Source: Rhodomicrobium sp.
GTDB lineage: Bacteria > Pseudomonadota > Alphaproteobacteria > Rhizobiales > HXMU1428-3
Assembly (NCBI GenBank): GCA_021604665.1
Contig: BQJK01000004.1
Coordinates: forward strand, 1 to 64,000
DNA: 64,000 bases
Reading direction: 5' to 3'
This document shows, piece by piece, positions 27,650 through 36,119 of the stretch; within the stretch, counting starts at the first letter, position 1, and every line of letters begins with the position of its first letter. A model generated the notes under the pieces. That model was not told the DNA's origin. It was given only the letters and a program-made list of their open reading frames with translations, and searched no databases. The translations under genes and the position numbers were made by a program.

Positions 27650-27904
27650 GTCATTCACAAAACTGCCCCTGATTAAAATCAATAGAAAGCAATCCCCCCA
27701 CTATATGCCAATATGTTAGCGTTTAACTGAAACAGGCACTCATAAGAGCCCCATCGGGCACGAAGCAAGATCACCAATTAGCAAGCCATAGACAGCCAAT
27801 AGGCGATAGACCAAGGTACCGCTTGGCAACATGTCTCAAAGCATTGAAACTTGCTTAAAATAAAAGAGTGATAAGAAATTAAACTAGTTATGAGGGAACA
27901 ACGA

Positions 27905-28309
27905 ATGACCGCAAAAATGATCCATTCAATGATTAGGGTGCTAGATGAACAGCGCTCTGTTGCTTTCTACAAACAGGCATTTGGCCTCGACATCGCAGAT
28001 CGGCTCGACTTTGAAGACTTCACCTTGATTTACCTGAAGAATGAACAAAGCCATTTTGAATTAGAGCTGACCGTAAACAAAGGCCGCCATGAAGCCTATA
28101 ATCTAGGCGATGGCTATGGCCACCTGGCTTTCATAGTGGATGATCTTGATAGTGAACATGCCCGCCTTGAAGGGTTAGGGCTAGCCCCGCGCAAACTGGT
28201 CGAATTCGCGCCAGATGGCGACAAAGTTATAGCCAAGTTTTTCTTCATCACCGACCCAGATGGCTACGAGATTGAAGTCCTGCAAAAAGGTGGCCGCTTC
28301 ACAGGCTAA
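27905..28309 (+). CDS. Glyoxalase I (lactoylglutathione lyase) family protein
   Basis: A 134-residue vicinal-oxygen-chelate protein resembling lactoylglutathione lyase, which isomerises the methylglyoxal-glutathione adduct. The four metal ligands of glyoxalase I can be placed: His in KMIHSMIRV, Glu in SHFELELT, His in YGHLAFIVD and Glu in YEIEVLQ. The start is the ATG at 27905 with GAGGGA at 27892-27897; an in-frame ATG at 27890 overlaps that site. It stands alone and is convergent with flgL. The family includes dioxygenases and resistance proteins, but ligand pattern and length favour glyoxalase I. Confidence 0.85.
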   Translation: MTAKMIHSMIRVLDEQRSVAFYKQAFGLDIADRLDFEDFTLIYLKNEQSHFELELTVNKGRHEAYNLGDGYGHLAFIVDDLDSEHARLEGLGLAPRKLVEFAPDGDKVIAKFFFITDPDGYEIEVLQKGGRFTG

Positions 28310-28353
28310 GCTAACAACAAACTCCAGCTGAGCCAGCTGTTTTAGTCAAACGA

Positions 28354-29853
28354 TTAGATGTAATTGACCAGGCTCAGCTGGCTTAATGTTGCCATGCTCT
28401 GATAAGTCGCTTGCAAGCGGGTTTGCAAATCAAGGATCTGCGCGCTCACCTCATAAATATCAGCATTCCGGATATCTTCACTATATTGAGTCAGTAAACT
28501 ATTATGTGACTCATGCCGCTCAGATGTGCTGGCAATCACCGAACTGGCCGCTGAAACTTCTGCCAGTAAATGGTCAATGCTCTGCCGATTGGGCGCTTTG
28601 GAAAGATTGCTGGTCACTCGCTCTCTCACCGCATCATAGCGATCTTGTGCATTGGTATCACCGGTATTGTAAGTGTCATAACTCGCAACAGCTAAATTCT
28701 GTAACGCCGTGCGCAGCGCTTCTTCATTGGCCCGCGCGCCATATTCAACACTAATATAATCATCAACCTTCACGGTTTGTGATTGCCGCGGATCATCAGA
28801 AGAAATCTCCCCCTGATACCAGAATACAGTGTCCGCCTCAGTTGCATCAACAAGCCCAGTGGCGCTGTTATAAGGGGGGCCAGCAACCCGTTGTGTCGGG
28901 TTGGCATCATCAAAATTAAAGAAGTTATCAGCTGCTGCAAAAGCTGAAGCAGCTTTCAGCTCAGTGTCTGCTTGGCGCAAAATTTCAGTGTCCAGCGCCG
29001 CTAAAATATTGCTCGCCGTTGCATCAGCTGTCGCCCCAATCTGAAACTCCCCAGCTTCAGTCGGCGCCCCGCTGCGCGCGGTTAATTTCACATCACGTGA
29101 ACTACCATCCGGCAAGGTCAGAGATATGGTCAGGCTCTCACCATCCACTGCTGTGTTTGCCGCAACATCAAGATTAAGTGCAGAAGGTGCCCCAGCAGGC
29201 CCCGTCACCGTAACGCCGGTCAGGCTGCTATTCACAGCTGTTATTTTAAAACCAAATGGATGCGTGCCATCTTCTGCAAGGTTCACTTCACTAGCGCTTG
29301 GTTGGGTTAGGGCCACGCGGCCGCGCAAATCAGCACCAAGGTCAGCCTCACGGCGCTGGTCAGCAACAGCAAAGAAACCATCTTGCCCGCCCTGCCCCTC
29401 AAGCAGGGTTTGCGGCGGCTCAACAGGTTTTTCAAGCACCTGCCGACCAGAGTAGATATACCGGCCACCAGCTTCAGTATTTAAAATCGTCGCAACATCC
29501 TGAAAGCTGGCATAGGCAGAATTCTGAAATAAAGTTCGGCCCTCAGTATCAACCTCAAAATTAGTATCAAGCGCATTAGTCCGCATTTTAGAAACAATGT
29601 CACGTACCTGCGTTAGCGTTTCGTTCAGCACGTCAATACGCACATTGGCCTGATCAATGCCCCGCTGATATCCATTTATCTGCGAAATTTCAGCAGTAAA
29701 CTCAATCAGTTGCCGACGCTCCAAGCCAAGGCCACCATAAGTATCAGACCGCTGGCCGGTTGCCAGCTGGCGTTGCAGATCATCTGATCTCTCTCGTGAG
29801 GTCGTTACCGCCTGAAACAGGTAGGATCGTGATGTCGAAATTGGAATGGCCAT
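28354..29853 (-). CDS. flgL: Flagellar hook-filament junction protein FlgL
   Basis: A 499-residue FlgL (HAP3), which with FlgK links hook and filament. The N-terminal flagellin-like helices (IPISTSRSYLFQAV, QRQLATGQRSDTYGGLGLERRQLI) and the C-terminal helices (LQTRLQATYQSMATLSQLSLVNYI, quoted in part) are clear. A large central part, about residues 160-330, contains a hook-IN-like segment (TAVNSSLTGVTVTG, SNILAALDTEI), making it longer than the roughly 300 residues of enteric FlgL. It is the last gene of flgE-flgK-flgL on the minus strand. AGGATA lies before the ATG. Confidence 0.9.
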   Translation of the reverse strand: MAIPISTSRSYLFQAVTTSRERSDDLQRQLATGQRSDTYGGLGLERRQLIEFTAEISQINGYQRGIDQANVRIDVLNETLTQVRDIVSKMRTNALDTNFEVDTEGRTLFQNSAYASFQDVATILNTEAGGRYIYSGRQVLEKPVEPPQTLLEGQGGQDGFFAVADQRREADLGADLRGRVALTQPSASEVNLAEDGTHPFGFKITAVNSSLTGVTVTGPAGAPSALNLDVAANTAVDGESLTISLTLPDGSSRDVKLTARSGAPTEAGEFQIGATADATASNILAALDTEILRQADTELKAASAFAAADNFFNFDDANPTQRVAGPPYNSATGLVDATEADTVFWYQGEISSDDPRQSQTVKVDDYISVEYGARANEEALRTALQNLAVASYDTYNTGDTNAQDRYDAVRERVTSNLSKAPNRQSIDHLLAEVSAASSVIASTSERHESHNSLLTQYSEDIRNADIYEVSAQILDLQTRLQATYQSMATLSQLSLVNYI

Positions 29854-29912
29854 CTATATTATCCTGTAGTTCAAACCTTTAGCTATGCGCTTCAAAAATC
29901 ATGATCAAAAAA

Positions 29913-31787
29913 CTAAACCGCCTGCACAAGGAGATCCATTAACTCACCCGTCACAGACATCACCCTGGCATTAGCCGCAAACGCCTGCTGCAAAGCAATC
30001 AGCGAGGCCAACTCTTCATCAATATTAACACCCGCATCAGATTCATATTTCTCCCGCAGGCTATTCGTTACCGCCTCTTGCGCCGTCACATTCAATTCTG
30101 AGCGCTCAGCTTGCGAAGTCTGAAAGGTGATAACGTTCTGAGCAAAATCCAGCACTGTGCCCTTATAAGGAGACGCCGCCGTGCCAATGCCGGTATCTCC
30201 GCCAAACTGCACCCTTGTTTGCGTAAGCCGTTCAATCAAATCAAGCGGCCGGGCATTATCACCAATTGGCGTCTCCGGGCTCGAGCCATATTTAACCAGC
30301 AGCTCAGGGTTATTCCTGACAGCGGCATTCACAACAATCCGCCCGGCAAAACCTGTTTTGGTATAGCTACCATCAACCGCGCCGGTATAAGGCTGGTTAT
30401 CTCCAATATCTGAAAACAGCGGTAAAGCCGTGCCCTGATCCTGCACCGAAGTCGCTGTCACTGTCGCGCTAAGGCTGTTAATGTCTGTATTGTTGGTTGC
30501 GCCATCATCAACAATCCGCAGCACACCCGCACTTGGCGAACTAACAGTAATATTCGCGCCAAGCGCCGTGTTAATTGCCGCTGCAACAGCCGCATCACCG
30601 CCAGAAAAATCAATACCAATCACTTCATCATTCGGGTCACTGGTCGCATCATTTGAAAGTGGCAAAGAGGAAGGATCATCAACCCGCACAATAGAAACAT
30701 TGTGGACTGTCGGCCCGGTATTATCTGTATATTGCAGATGAATAACATTGCCCTGTGCAACATCAGACATATCAATATCAAAACCGCTGGCAGCGCCAAC
30801 GGTTGCCGCCGTGCTATCAACCCCATAGCTATTCAATGAGAGCGCAAGCCCATGAGCCAGGTCATCAACCTGTCGCTGCGCCTGCACCAGGGTTTCATCG
30901 CGCAGCTCAATCAAGGCGCCCAATTTGCCCGTTTCAAGAATGCCATTTTGAATTAAATCTATCGCATAACCATTGCCGCCAACAAGCGAGACAGTGCCAA
31001 CAGAACGCGCCGCCGGGTCACTGCTATAAAGCGCGCTAGCGTTTATACTGCCATTACGATCGAAAGCTAATGTTACGGCCTGCTGATCCACCAGCACATT
31101 ACCGCTAGTAGAGTATAGAACCGCCCGCCCATCTGTATCTTCCCGTACAGAGACTTCCATATATTCGCTTATTCGACTGATGATAAGATCGCGTTGATCT
31201 TTCAAATCTGAAATCTCAGCCCCAAGCGAGGATGCCCCAGCCACCTGGCCATTCACGTCGCTTAAGCTCTGAAAAAGACCATTCAGCTCATTCACACCAT
31301 CAGCAATACTGTCTTCAGCAAGTTGCCGCAGCCCCTGAATGCCATCGTTCAATTGGCGAAGAGAATTAGCAAGCCCTTCTGCCTCAGCAACAGTTGCCGA
31401 GCGCGCCGCGTGAGATTCAGGCTGTGTTGAAAGGTCTTGCAAAGCAAGCGAGAACGCATTGATTCTGGTATCAAGCGCGCTAGCTCCCCCTGGTGTGCCA
31501 AACAGCTGGTCAACCTGAGAGAGATAGTTATTCACTTCGCTAGAGAATGCCAGCCGGCTCTCTTCAACAAAAAGCTGCTGCTGCACATAGGCATCAATCT
31601 CACGGTAAACACCAGAGATCCGCGCGCCCATACCTTGCTCACCAGCAAGCAGATTATCCTGCTGGGTCTGCTTTCTTGTGTAACCGTCGGTTCCAGCATT
31701 GGCGATATTCCGCGCAACAACATCAATAGATGATTGCGTCACCGTCAGGCCAGAATTGGCGGTTTTCAATATATGAGTTAAGCCCAT
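29913..31787 (-). CDS. flgK: Flagellar hook-associated protein FlgK
   Basis: A 624-residue FlgK (HAP1). The N-terminus SSIDVVARNIANAGTDGYTRK is the conserved rod/hook-family motif, and the C-terminus has GVNIDEELASLIALQQAFAA (within residues 580-600) and a final MDLLVQAV. The middle holds a variable Asp/Ser/Thr-rich domain of about 200 residues. It is exported through the flagellar channel and forms the first junction ring on the hook. It lies between flgE and flgL in transcription order. The ribosome binding site is weak. Confidence 0.93.
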   Translation of the reverse strand: MGLTHILKTANSGLTVTQSSIDVVARNIANAGTDGYTRKQTQQDNLLAGEQGMGARISGVYREIDAYVQQQLFVEESRLAFSSEVNNYLSQVDQLFGTPGGASALDTRINAFSLALQDLSTQPESHAARSATVAEAEGLANSLRQLNDGIQGLRQLAEDSIADGVNELNGLFQSLSDVNGQVAGASSLGAEISDLKDQRDLIISRISEYMEVSVREDTDGRAVLYSTSGNVLVDQQAVTLAFDRNGSINASALYSSDPAARSVGTVSLVGGNGYAIDLIQNGILETGKLGALIELRDETLVQAQRQVDDLAHGLALSLNSYGVDSTAATVGAASGFDIDMSDVAQGNVIHLQYTDNTGPTVHNVSIVRVDDPSSLPLSNDATSDPNDEVIGIDFSGGDAAVAAAINTALGANITVSSPSAGVLRIVDDGATNNTDINSLSATVTATSVQDQGTALPLFSDIGDNQPYTGAVDGSYTKTGFAGRIVVNAAVRNNPELLVKYGSSPETPIGDNARPLDLIERLTQTRVQFGGDTGIGTAASPYKGTVLDFAQNVITFQTSQAERSELNVTAQEAVTNSLREKYESDAGVNIDEELASLIALQQAFAANARVMSVTGELMDLLVQAV

Positions 31788-31855
31788 ATCTTATCACTTC
31801 AGGCTGATGCCCATCCCCTCAGAAAAAGGGAATGTCATCACGCTCCTTTTAAAGA

Positions 31856-33229
31856 TTAACGAACCATATTCAGGGCTTCCTGCAGCATTTCATCACCGGT
31901 TGAAACAATCCGGGTGTTCGCCGCATAAGCCTGTTGCGTCACAATCAATTTGGTAAATTCATCCGCAATATCAGTGTTTGAACTTTCCAGCGCTGAGCCA
32001 ACAATATTGCCTTGTGAGCCAAGTATTGGCTGGCCGGATTCATCCGTTTGCTGGAAGGCGCCACCATCAAGTTTGCGCAAGAAACCATCAGCGTTAAAAT
32101 TGGCAAGTTCCACCGCCGCAATAGCAACCTGCTGGCCATTTGAATAGTTAGCAACCAGCCGCCCCTGATCAGAAACAGAAAGACCATTTAGCTCACCAGC
32201 CGCATAACCATTCTGTCCAATATCTGTTATTTTCGCTGTACCATTCGCATCAGCAAATTGTGTAATGCCGTTCTTGCCGTGGTTGATCTCAATGTCACCA
32301 AGAGGAATGCCATTCACCGTCGGCGCAGTTAGCGTGATAGAGGTGACAGCCGGGCTGAGCTGCCCGTCAATCCCAAAGGTATATTCTGTACCAACATTTC
32401 GCCATGCCGGGTCCGTGCCGGTAGCGGCGCTATCTTCAAGGTAAAATAAGTTCCAGGTGTCATTACCACCGCTAGTTACAGAATCAACCTTCGCCCAGCG
32501 AAACTGCACATTGGCAGAGTTACCACCCGCGTCAAACGCCGTCACAGCGCCGCCGGAAATCGAGTTTTCAATAAAGATGGTGTTATCAACGCCCTGAATA
32601 AACTCGTCATTGCCAACCGTCGGGTCATTGGCAAAATCAGCCGGATTAAGTAGTTCCGATCCAACCACAGCCTCATCAGAGTTTGTCGTCAAAGGGTAAG
32701 AGGCAAGGTTAGTGCGGTAATCGACAACAGTGGTGGCTTTCGCCGCCAAAAAGTCATTACTGACCTCCACAATTTCTGGCGAGCTACCAGAGGGGTTGCC
32801 CGTCTCAGGGTCAATCGGCAGGCCTTTAAGAAAATAACCACCGCCATTTACCAGGTGGCCATAGCGATCAAGCTCAAAGTCACCGCGCCTTGTGTAAAGA
32901 TCTTCATTGTTAAAAACAATGTTGCCGTCAGAGACACCAATAGATTCACCTACAATGAAATACCCATCACCATTGATCGCCATGAAGGTTTCTGTATCAG
33001 AAATGGAGACATCACCCTGCACCGCATTGGTTGGCCGCGAGTTAGCATTCACCACACCAAGTGATTGTTGCTTAGCGGGGCTATCGGGCACAAGATCGAC
33101 AAAACTTGTCTCGGTGCGTTTGTAGCCAGTGGTCTGCGAGTTGGCGATATTGTTAGAAATATGCTCCAGCGCTTTCGATTGCGCCTGCAGCCCGGTGATT
33201 GCGGTAGTCATTGCACCAAAAATGCCCAT
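31856..33229 (-). CDS. flgE: Flagellar hook protein FlgE
   Basis: A 457-residue hook subunit. It begins MGIFGAMTTAITGLQAQSKALE (in part) with SNNIANSQTTGYKRTETSF, and ends SSNTDIADEFTKLIVTQQAYAANTR... as in FlgE/FlgG proteins. The middle (about 150-350) is the hook D1/D2 region with GDGYFIV near residue 88 and the DAGGNSANVQF-type strand pattern. GAGGAG lies 8 bases before the ATG. It is the first gene of a small minus-strand late-flagellar operon, separate from the flagellin/flbT/flaF region. No fliK or flgD lies nearby. Confidence 0.92.
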   Translation of the reverse strand: MGIFGAMTTAITGLQAQSKALEHISNNIANSQTTGYKRTETSFVDLVPDSPAKQQSLGVVNANSRPTNAVQGDVSISDTETFMAINGDGYFIVGESIGVSDGNIVFNNEDLYTRRGDFELDRYGHLVNGGGYFLKGLPIDPETGNPSGSSPEIVEVSNDFLAAKATTVVDYRTNLASYPLTTNSDEAVVGSELLNPADFANDPTVGNDEFIQGVDNTIFIENSISGGAVTAFDAGGNSANVQFRWAKVDSVTSGGNDTWNLFYLEDSAATGTDPAWRNVGTEYTFGIDGQLSPAVTSITLTAPTVNGIPLGDIEINHGKNGITQFADANGTAKITDIGQNGYAAGELNGLSVSDQGRLVANYSNGQQVAIAAVELANFNADGFLRKLDGGAFQQTDESGQPILGSQGNIVGSALESSNTDIADEFTKLIVTQQAYAANTRIVSTGDEMLQEALNMVR

Positions 33230-33538
33230 TACACTGTCTCCTCGAACAAAGGCAAAAATTCAAAATTCACGTCTCTCCCCCCTGCAATGCCCCCCTTTAA
33301 AAACAGTAAGAGGCAGATATATAAGTGGCAGATGAAAAACATGCACAAGACTATGAGCAATTCCGGTGCCAGTTATTTATTCGTTTTATTTCAACAACTT
33401 ACGCATGGTAGACCCCGCAAGATCACCTCCCACAGGGATAAAAATGCCCCCCACCCGGCAGTATTTGCCGGTCTGGACATTCTCACCAAAACCCCCATAT
33501 TCACCTAAGATAGGCGCAATCAAGGATGGCCCCCCACA
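33230..33538. other. Divergent promoter region between flgE and ycjX
   Basis: About 310 bases separating the divergent flgE and ycjX genes. It must carry both promoters. I cannot identify a convincing flagellar sigma motif or a gene in it. Confidence 0.45.
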
Positions 33539-35002
33539 ATGAGTGATAGCTGGAAAGACTTCGGCCTGGATGCCGCCCAGAATATGCTGGATTATGCGCA
33601 GAACCTGGTCTCCCCCACATTGCGCCTTGGGGTGACAGGCCTCTCCCGTTCGGGCAAAACTGTTTTTATTACCAGCCTGATTTATCACCTCCTTAATCGC
33701 CAGAACCTGCCCTTCTTTGAGCCCCTCTCAAGCGGCCGCATAACAAAGGTTTATCTTGAGCCCCATCCAGATGATCTTTTGCCCCGCTTCGATTATGAAG
33801 GAAAATTAGCCTGCCTCACTGCCTCACCGCCTCACTGGCCAGACGGCACCCGCCAAATCAGCCAGCTGCGCCTGACCATAGAATATAATAGCGATCACCT
33901 TCTCACCCGCACCCTCGGCGGCAACAAGCTGCATCTGGATATTATTGACTATCCTGGGGAGTGGTTGCTCGATCTGCCCTTACTAGAAAAATCTTATGAG
34001 GCCTGGTGCGAAGATGCCGCCCGCTACACCAGCCAAGACCACCATAGTAAATCAGCCAGAGACGCCGTCGCTGCCTGGCATAAAGCCCTGGCCGCCGCCA
34101 ACCCTGATGGCCCAACTGATGAAGGCGAGGCTAAAAAACTATCCGATAAATTCCGCGCCTGCCTGAAAGAAGCAAGAGCCGCCGCACCAGACCTTCCCTC
34201 CATACCACCCGGCCGTTTCCTCATGCCCGGCGATCTTGAAGGCTCCCCCGCCCTAACTTTCGCGCCCCTCACCCTCAGCCCTGGCGGCATTAAGGAGGGC
34301 ACCTTAGCCGCCCTGATGAAACGCCGCTTCGAGTCTTATAAAGAGCTGGTCATCCGCCCGTTTTATCGCCGTTTTTTCACACGTTTAGACCGGCAGATTG
34401 TTTTGGTTGATCTACTCTCTAACCTCAATGCCGGGCCAGAGCATATAGCGCATCTAAGAACAACCCTGAGCGATATACTAAAAAGCTTTAACCCCGGCGC
34501 TCAGCATTGGCTCACCTCTATCTGGAATAGAAAAGTAGACAGGCTGGTATTTGCGGCTACCAAAGCAGACCATCTCCACCACCATAATCACGATAAGCTG
34601 CAAACTCTTCTGGCCCATCTCACCCATGAGGCAATTGAAAGAGCCGAGATGCAAGGGGCAGATGTCAAGGTTCAGGCCCTGGCCTCATTACGCACGACAA
34701 GAGAAGTTGAAGTCACCCAAAACGGCGAAACTTATGAAGCGCTCAAAGGCACCCCGGCCAAAGGCACAATGTTTGAAGGCCGCATTTTTAAGGGCGATGA
34801 AGAAATATTCCTGTTCCCCGGCGATCTGCCAGAGGACCTGGCAACGGCGCTCAATAAAGCCAGCACCCTGCCAGAACTTGAGATCCTCAATTTCAACCCA
34901 CCAGATTGCAATAAGCCAGATAGCCCAACAGCTGAGCCCGCCATGCCTCACATCCGCCTGGATCGTGCGCTGAATATGCTCATCGGAGACAAATTAAGAT
35001 GA
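33539..35002 (+). CDS. ycjX: YcjX-like (DUF463) P-loop GTPase-like protein
   Basis: A 487-residue cytoplasmic NTPase of the YcjX/DUF463 family. The P-loop GLSRSGKTVF is near residue 35, the switch motif DIIDYPGEWLLDLPLL near 137, and a guanine-specificity-like TKADH near 340. In Escherichia coli ycjX and ycjF are envelope-stress (phage-shock) induced; the biochemical role is unknown. The next gene, a DUF697 membrane protein, overlaps by ATGA, and the pair is conserved as an operon in many proteobacteria. No pspA or pspF homologue is in the window. Confidence 0.9.
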   Translation: MSDSWKDFGLDAAQNMLDYAQNLVSPTLRLGVTGLSRSGKTVFITSLIYHLLNRQNLPFFEPLSSGRITKVYLEPHPDDLLPRFDYEGKLACLTASPPHWPDGTRQISQLRLTIEYNSDHLLTRTLGGNKLHLDIIDYPGEWLLDLPLLEKSYEAWCEDAARYTSQDHHSKSARDAVAAWHKALAAANPDGPTDEGEAKKLSDKFRACLKEARAAAPDLPSIPPGRFLMPGDLEGSPALTFAPLTLSPGGIKEGTLAALMKRRFESYKELVIRPFYRRFFTRLDRQIVLVDLLSNLNAGPEHIAHLRTTLSDILKSFNPGAQHWLTSIWNRKVDRLVFAATKADHLHHHNHDKLQTLLAHLTHEAIERAEMQGADVKVQALASLRTTREVEVTQNGETYEALKGTPAKGTMFEGRIFKGDEEIFLFPGDLPEDLATALNKASTLPELEILNFNPPDCNKPDSPTAEPAMPHIRLDRALNMLIGDKLR

Positions 35003-36069
35003 CAGCAAACAAGAGAAGACCCGCCATTTTTAATCCAGAAGATGGCAACCTTCGCGTCACCTCGAAAGAAGAGCTGTTCATCAAAGAAACAGCCGTGCCA
35101 ACCACTATAGATCCACAGGCAACTGGTAACTCAGATCTATACCCAAAAGAAATAAACGCCAGCGTTAAAAAACCACCCCGCACAAAGAGCAGATTACTCA
35201 CCTGGGGCGGCGTGCTCATCACATCGCTTATTGGGCTTATTACACTGTGGGCAAGCACCAGCATACTTCAAGGCATCGCCAGCCTCTTCGCGCGCAATGA
35301 CGCCCTTGGCTGGCTGGCCGTCACCCTTGCAACTGCCGCTCTTCTCTCGCTTCTCGCGCTCATATCCCGCGAAATATACGCGATAATGAAACTCAAAAAA
35401 CTGGCCATACTCAACGCCGAAGGCCGGCAAATTTATGAAGATAACAAGCTAAAACCAGCCCGAAAATATCTGGCCCGCATCAAAGACCTTTATGAAGAGG
35501 ACCCAAGCCGCAGTTGGCATCTTGGCCGCATAAAGTCATCCGAAAATGTAATTATGGATGGCCGCGAAATACTCGAATTAATAGATACCGAATTAGGGGC
35601 CCCGTTAGATAAAGAGGCACGCGCCATAATCTCAGCCAGCGCCAAAAAAGTCTCCCTCATCACCGCAATAGCCCCAGGCCCCATATTAGACATGGCAGCG
35701 GTAGCAGTGCTGAATATCCATATGATCAGAAAAATCGCTGAGGTCTATGGCGTACGCCCAGGGCTATTTGGACAGCTGCGCCTTGCGCGAAATGTCATCG
35801 CCCATCTAGCACTCTCCGGCGGCATTGCCGTCACCAGCGATTTGCTTAGCCCGCTAATCGGCACAAGCATTGCAGCCAAATTATCAAAAAGATTGGGGGA
35901 AGGGTTATTTAATGGCGCGCTCACCATTCGCATTGGCCTCAGCGCCATTGAATTAACGCGGCCCATACCTTATCTCAGCGCCAAACGGCTCTCATTTGCA
36001 GCTTTGGTAAGCAGCAGCCTCTCACCCTTGGGCCAGAAAAAAGCGAGCAACAACGCAAACGATAAATAA
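34999..36069 (+). CDS. ycjF: YcjF-like (DUF697) inner-membrane protein
   Basis: A 356-residue TIGR01620/DUF697 protein. The N-terminal 65 residues are hydrophilic. Two membrane helices follow at about 68-90 and 98-120. The C-terminal DUF697 half (about 200-340) contains hydrophobic Gly/Ala helices such as TAIAPGPILDMAAVAVLNIH and the NVIAHLALSGGIAVTSDLL region. It overlaps ycjX by four bases (ATGA), so it is coupled to it. The pair is thought to act at the inner membrane under stress; the mechanism is not known. Confidence 0.9.
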   Translation: MTANKRRPAIFNPEDGNLRVTSKEELFIKETAVPTTIDPQATGNSDLYPKEINASVKKPPRTKSRLLTWGGVLITSLIGLITLWASTSILQGIASLFARNDALGWLAVTLATAALLSLLALISREIYAIMKLKKLAILNAEGRQIYEDNKLKPARKYLARIKDLYEEDPSRSWHLGRIKSSENVIMDGREILELIDTELGAPLDKEARAIISASAKKVSLITAIAPGPILDMAAVAVLNIHMIRKIAEVYGVRPGLFGQLRLARNVIAHLALSGGIAVTSDLLSPLIGTSIAAKLSKRLGEGLFNGALTIRIGLSAIELTRPIPYLSAKRLSFAALVSSSLSPLGQKKASNNANDK

Positions 36070-36119
36070 TTTCTTTAAATCCGAAATTTAGATTTCGAAT
36101 AACCTAAACATCAAACAAC

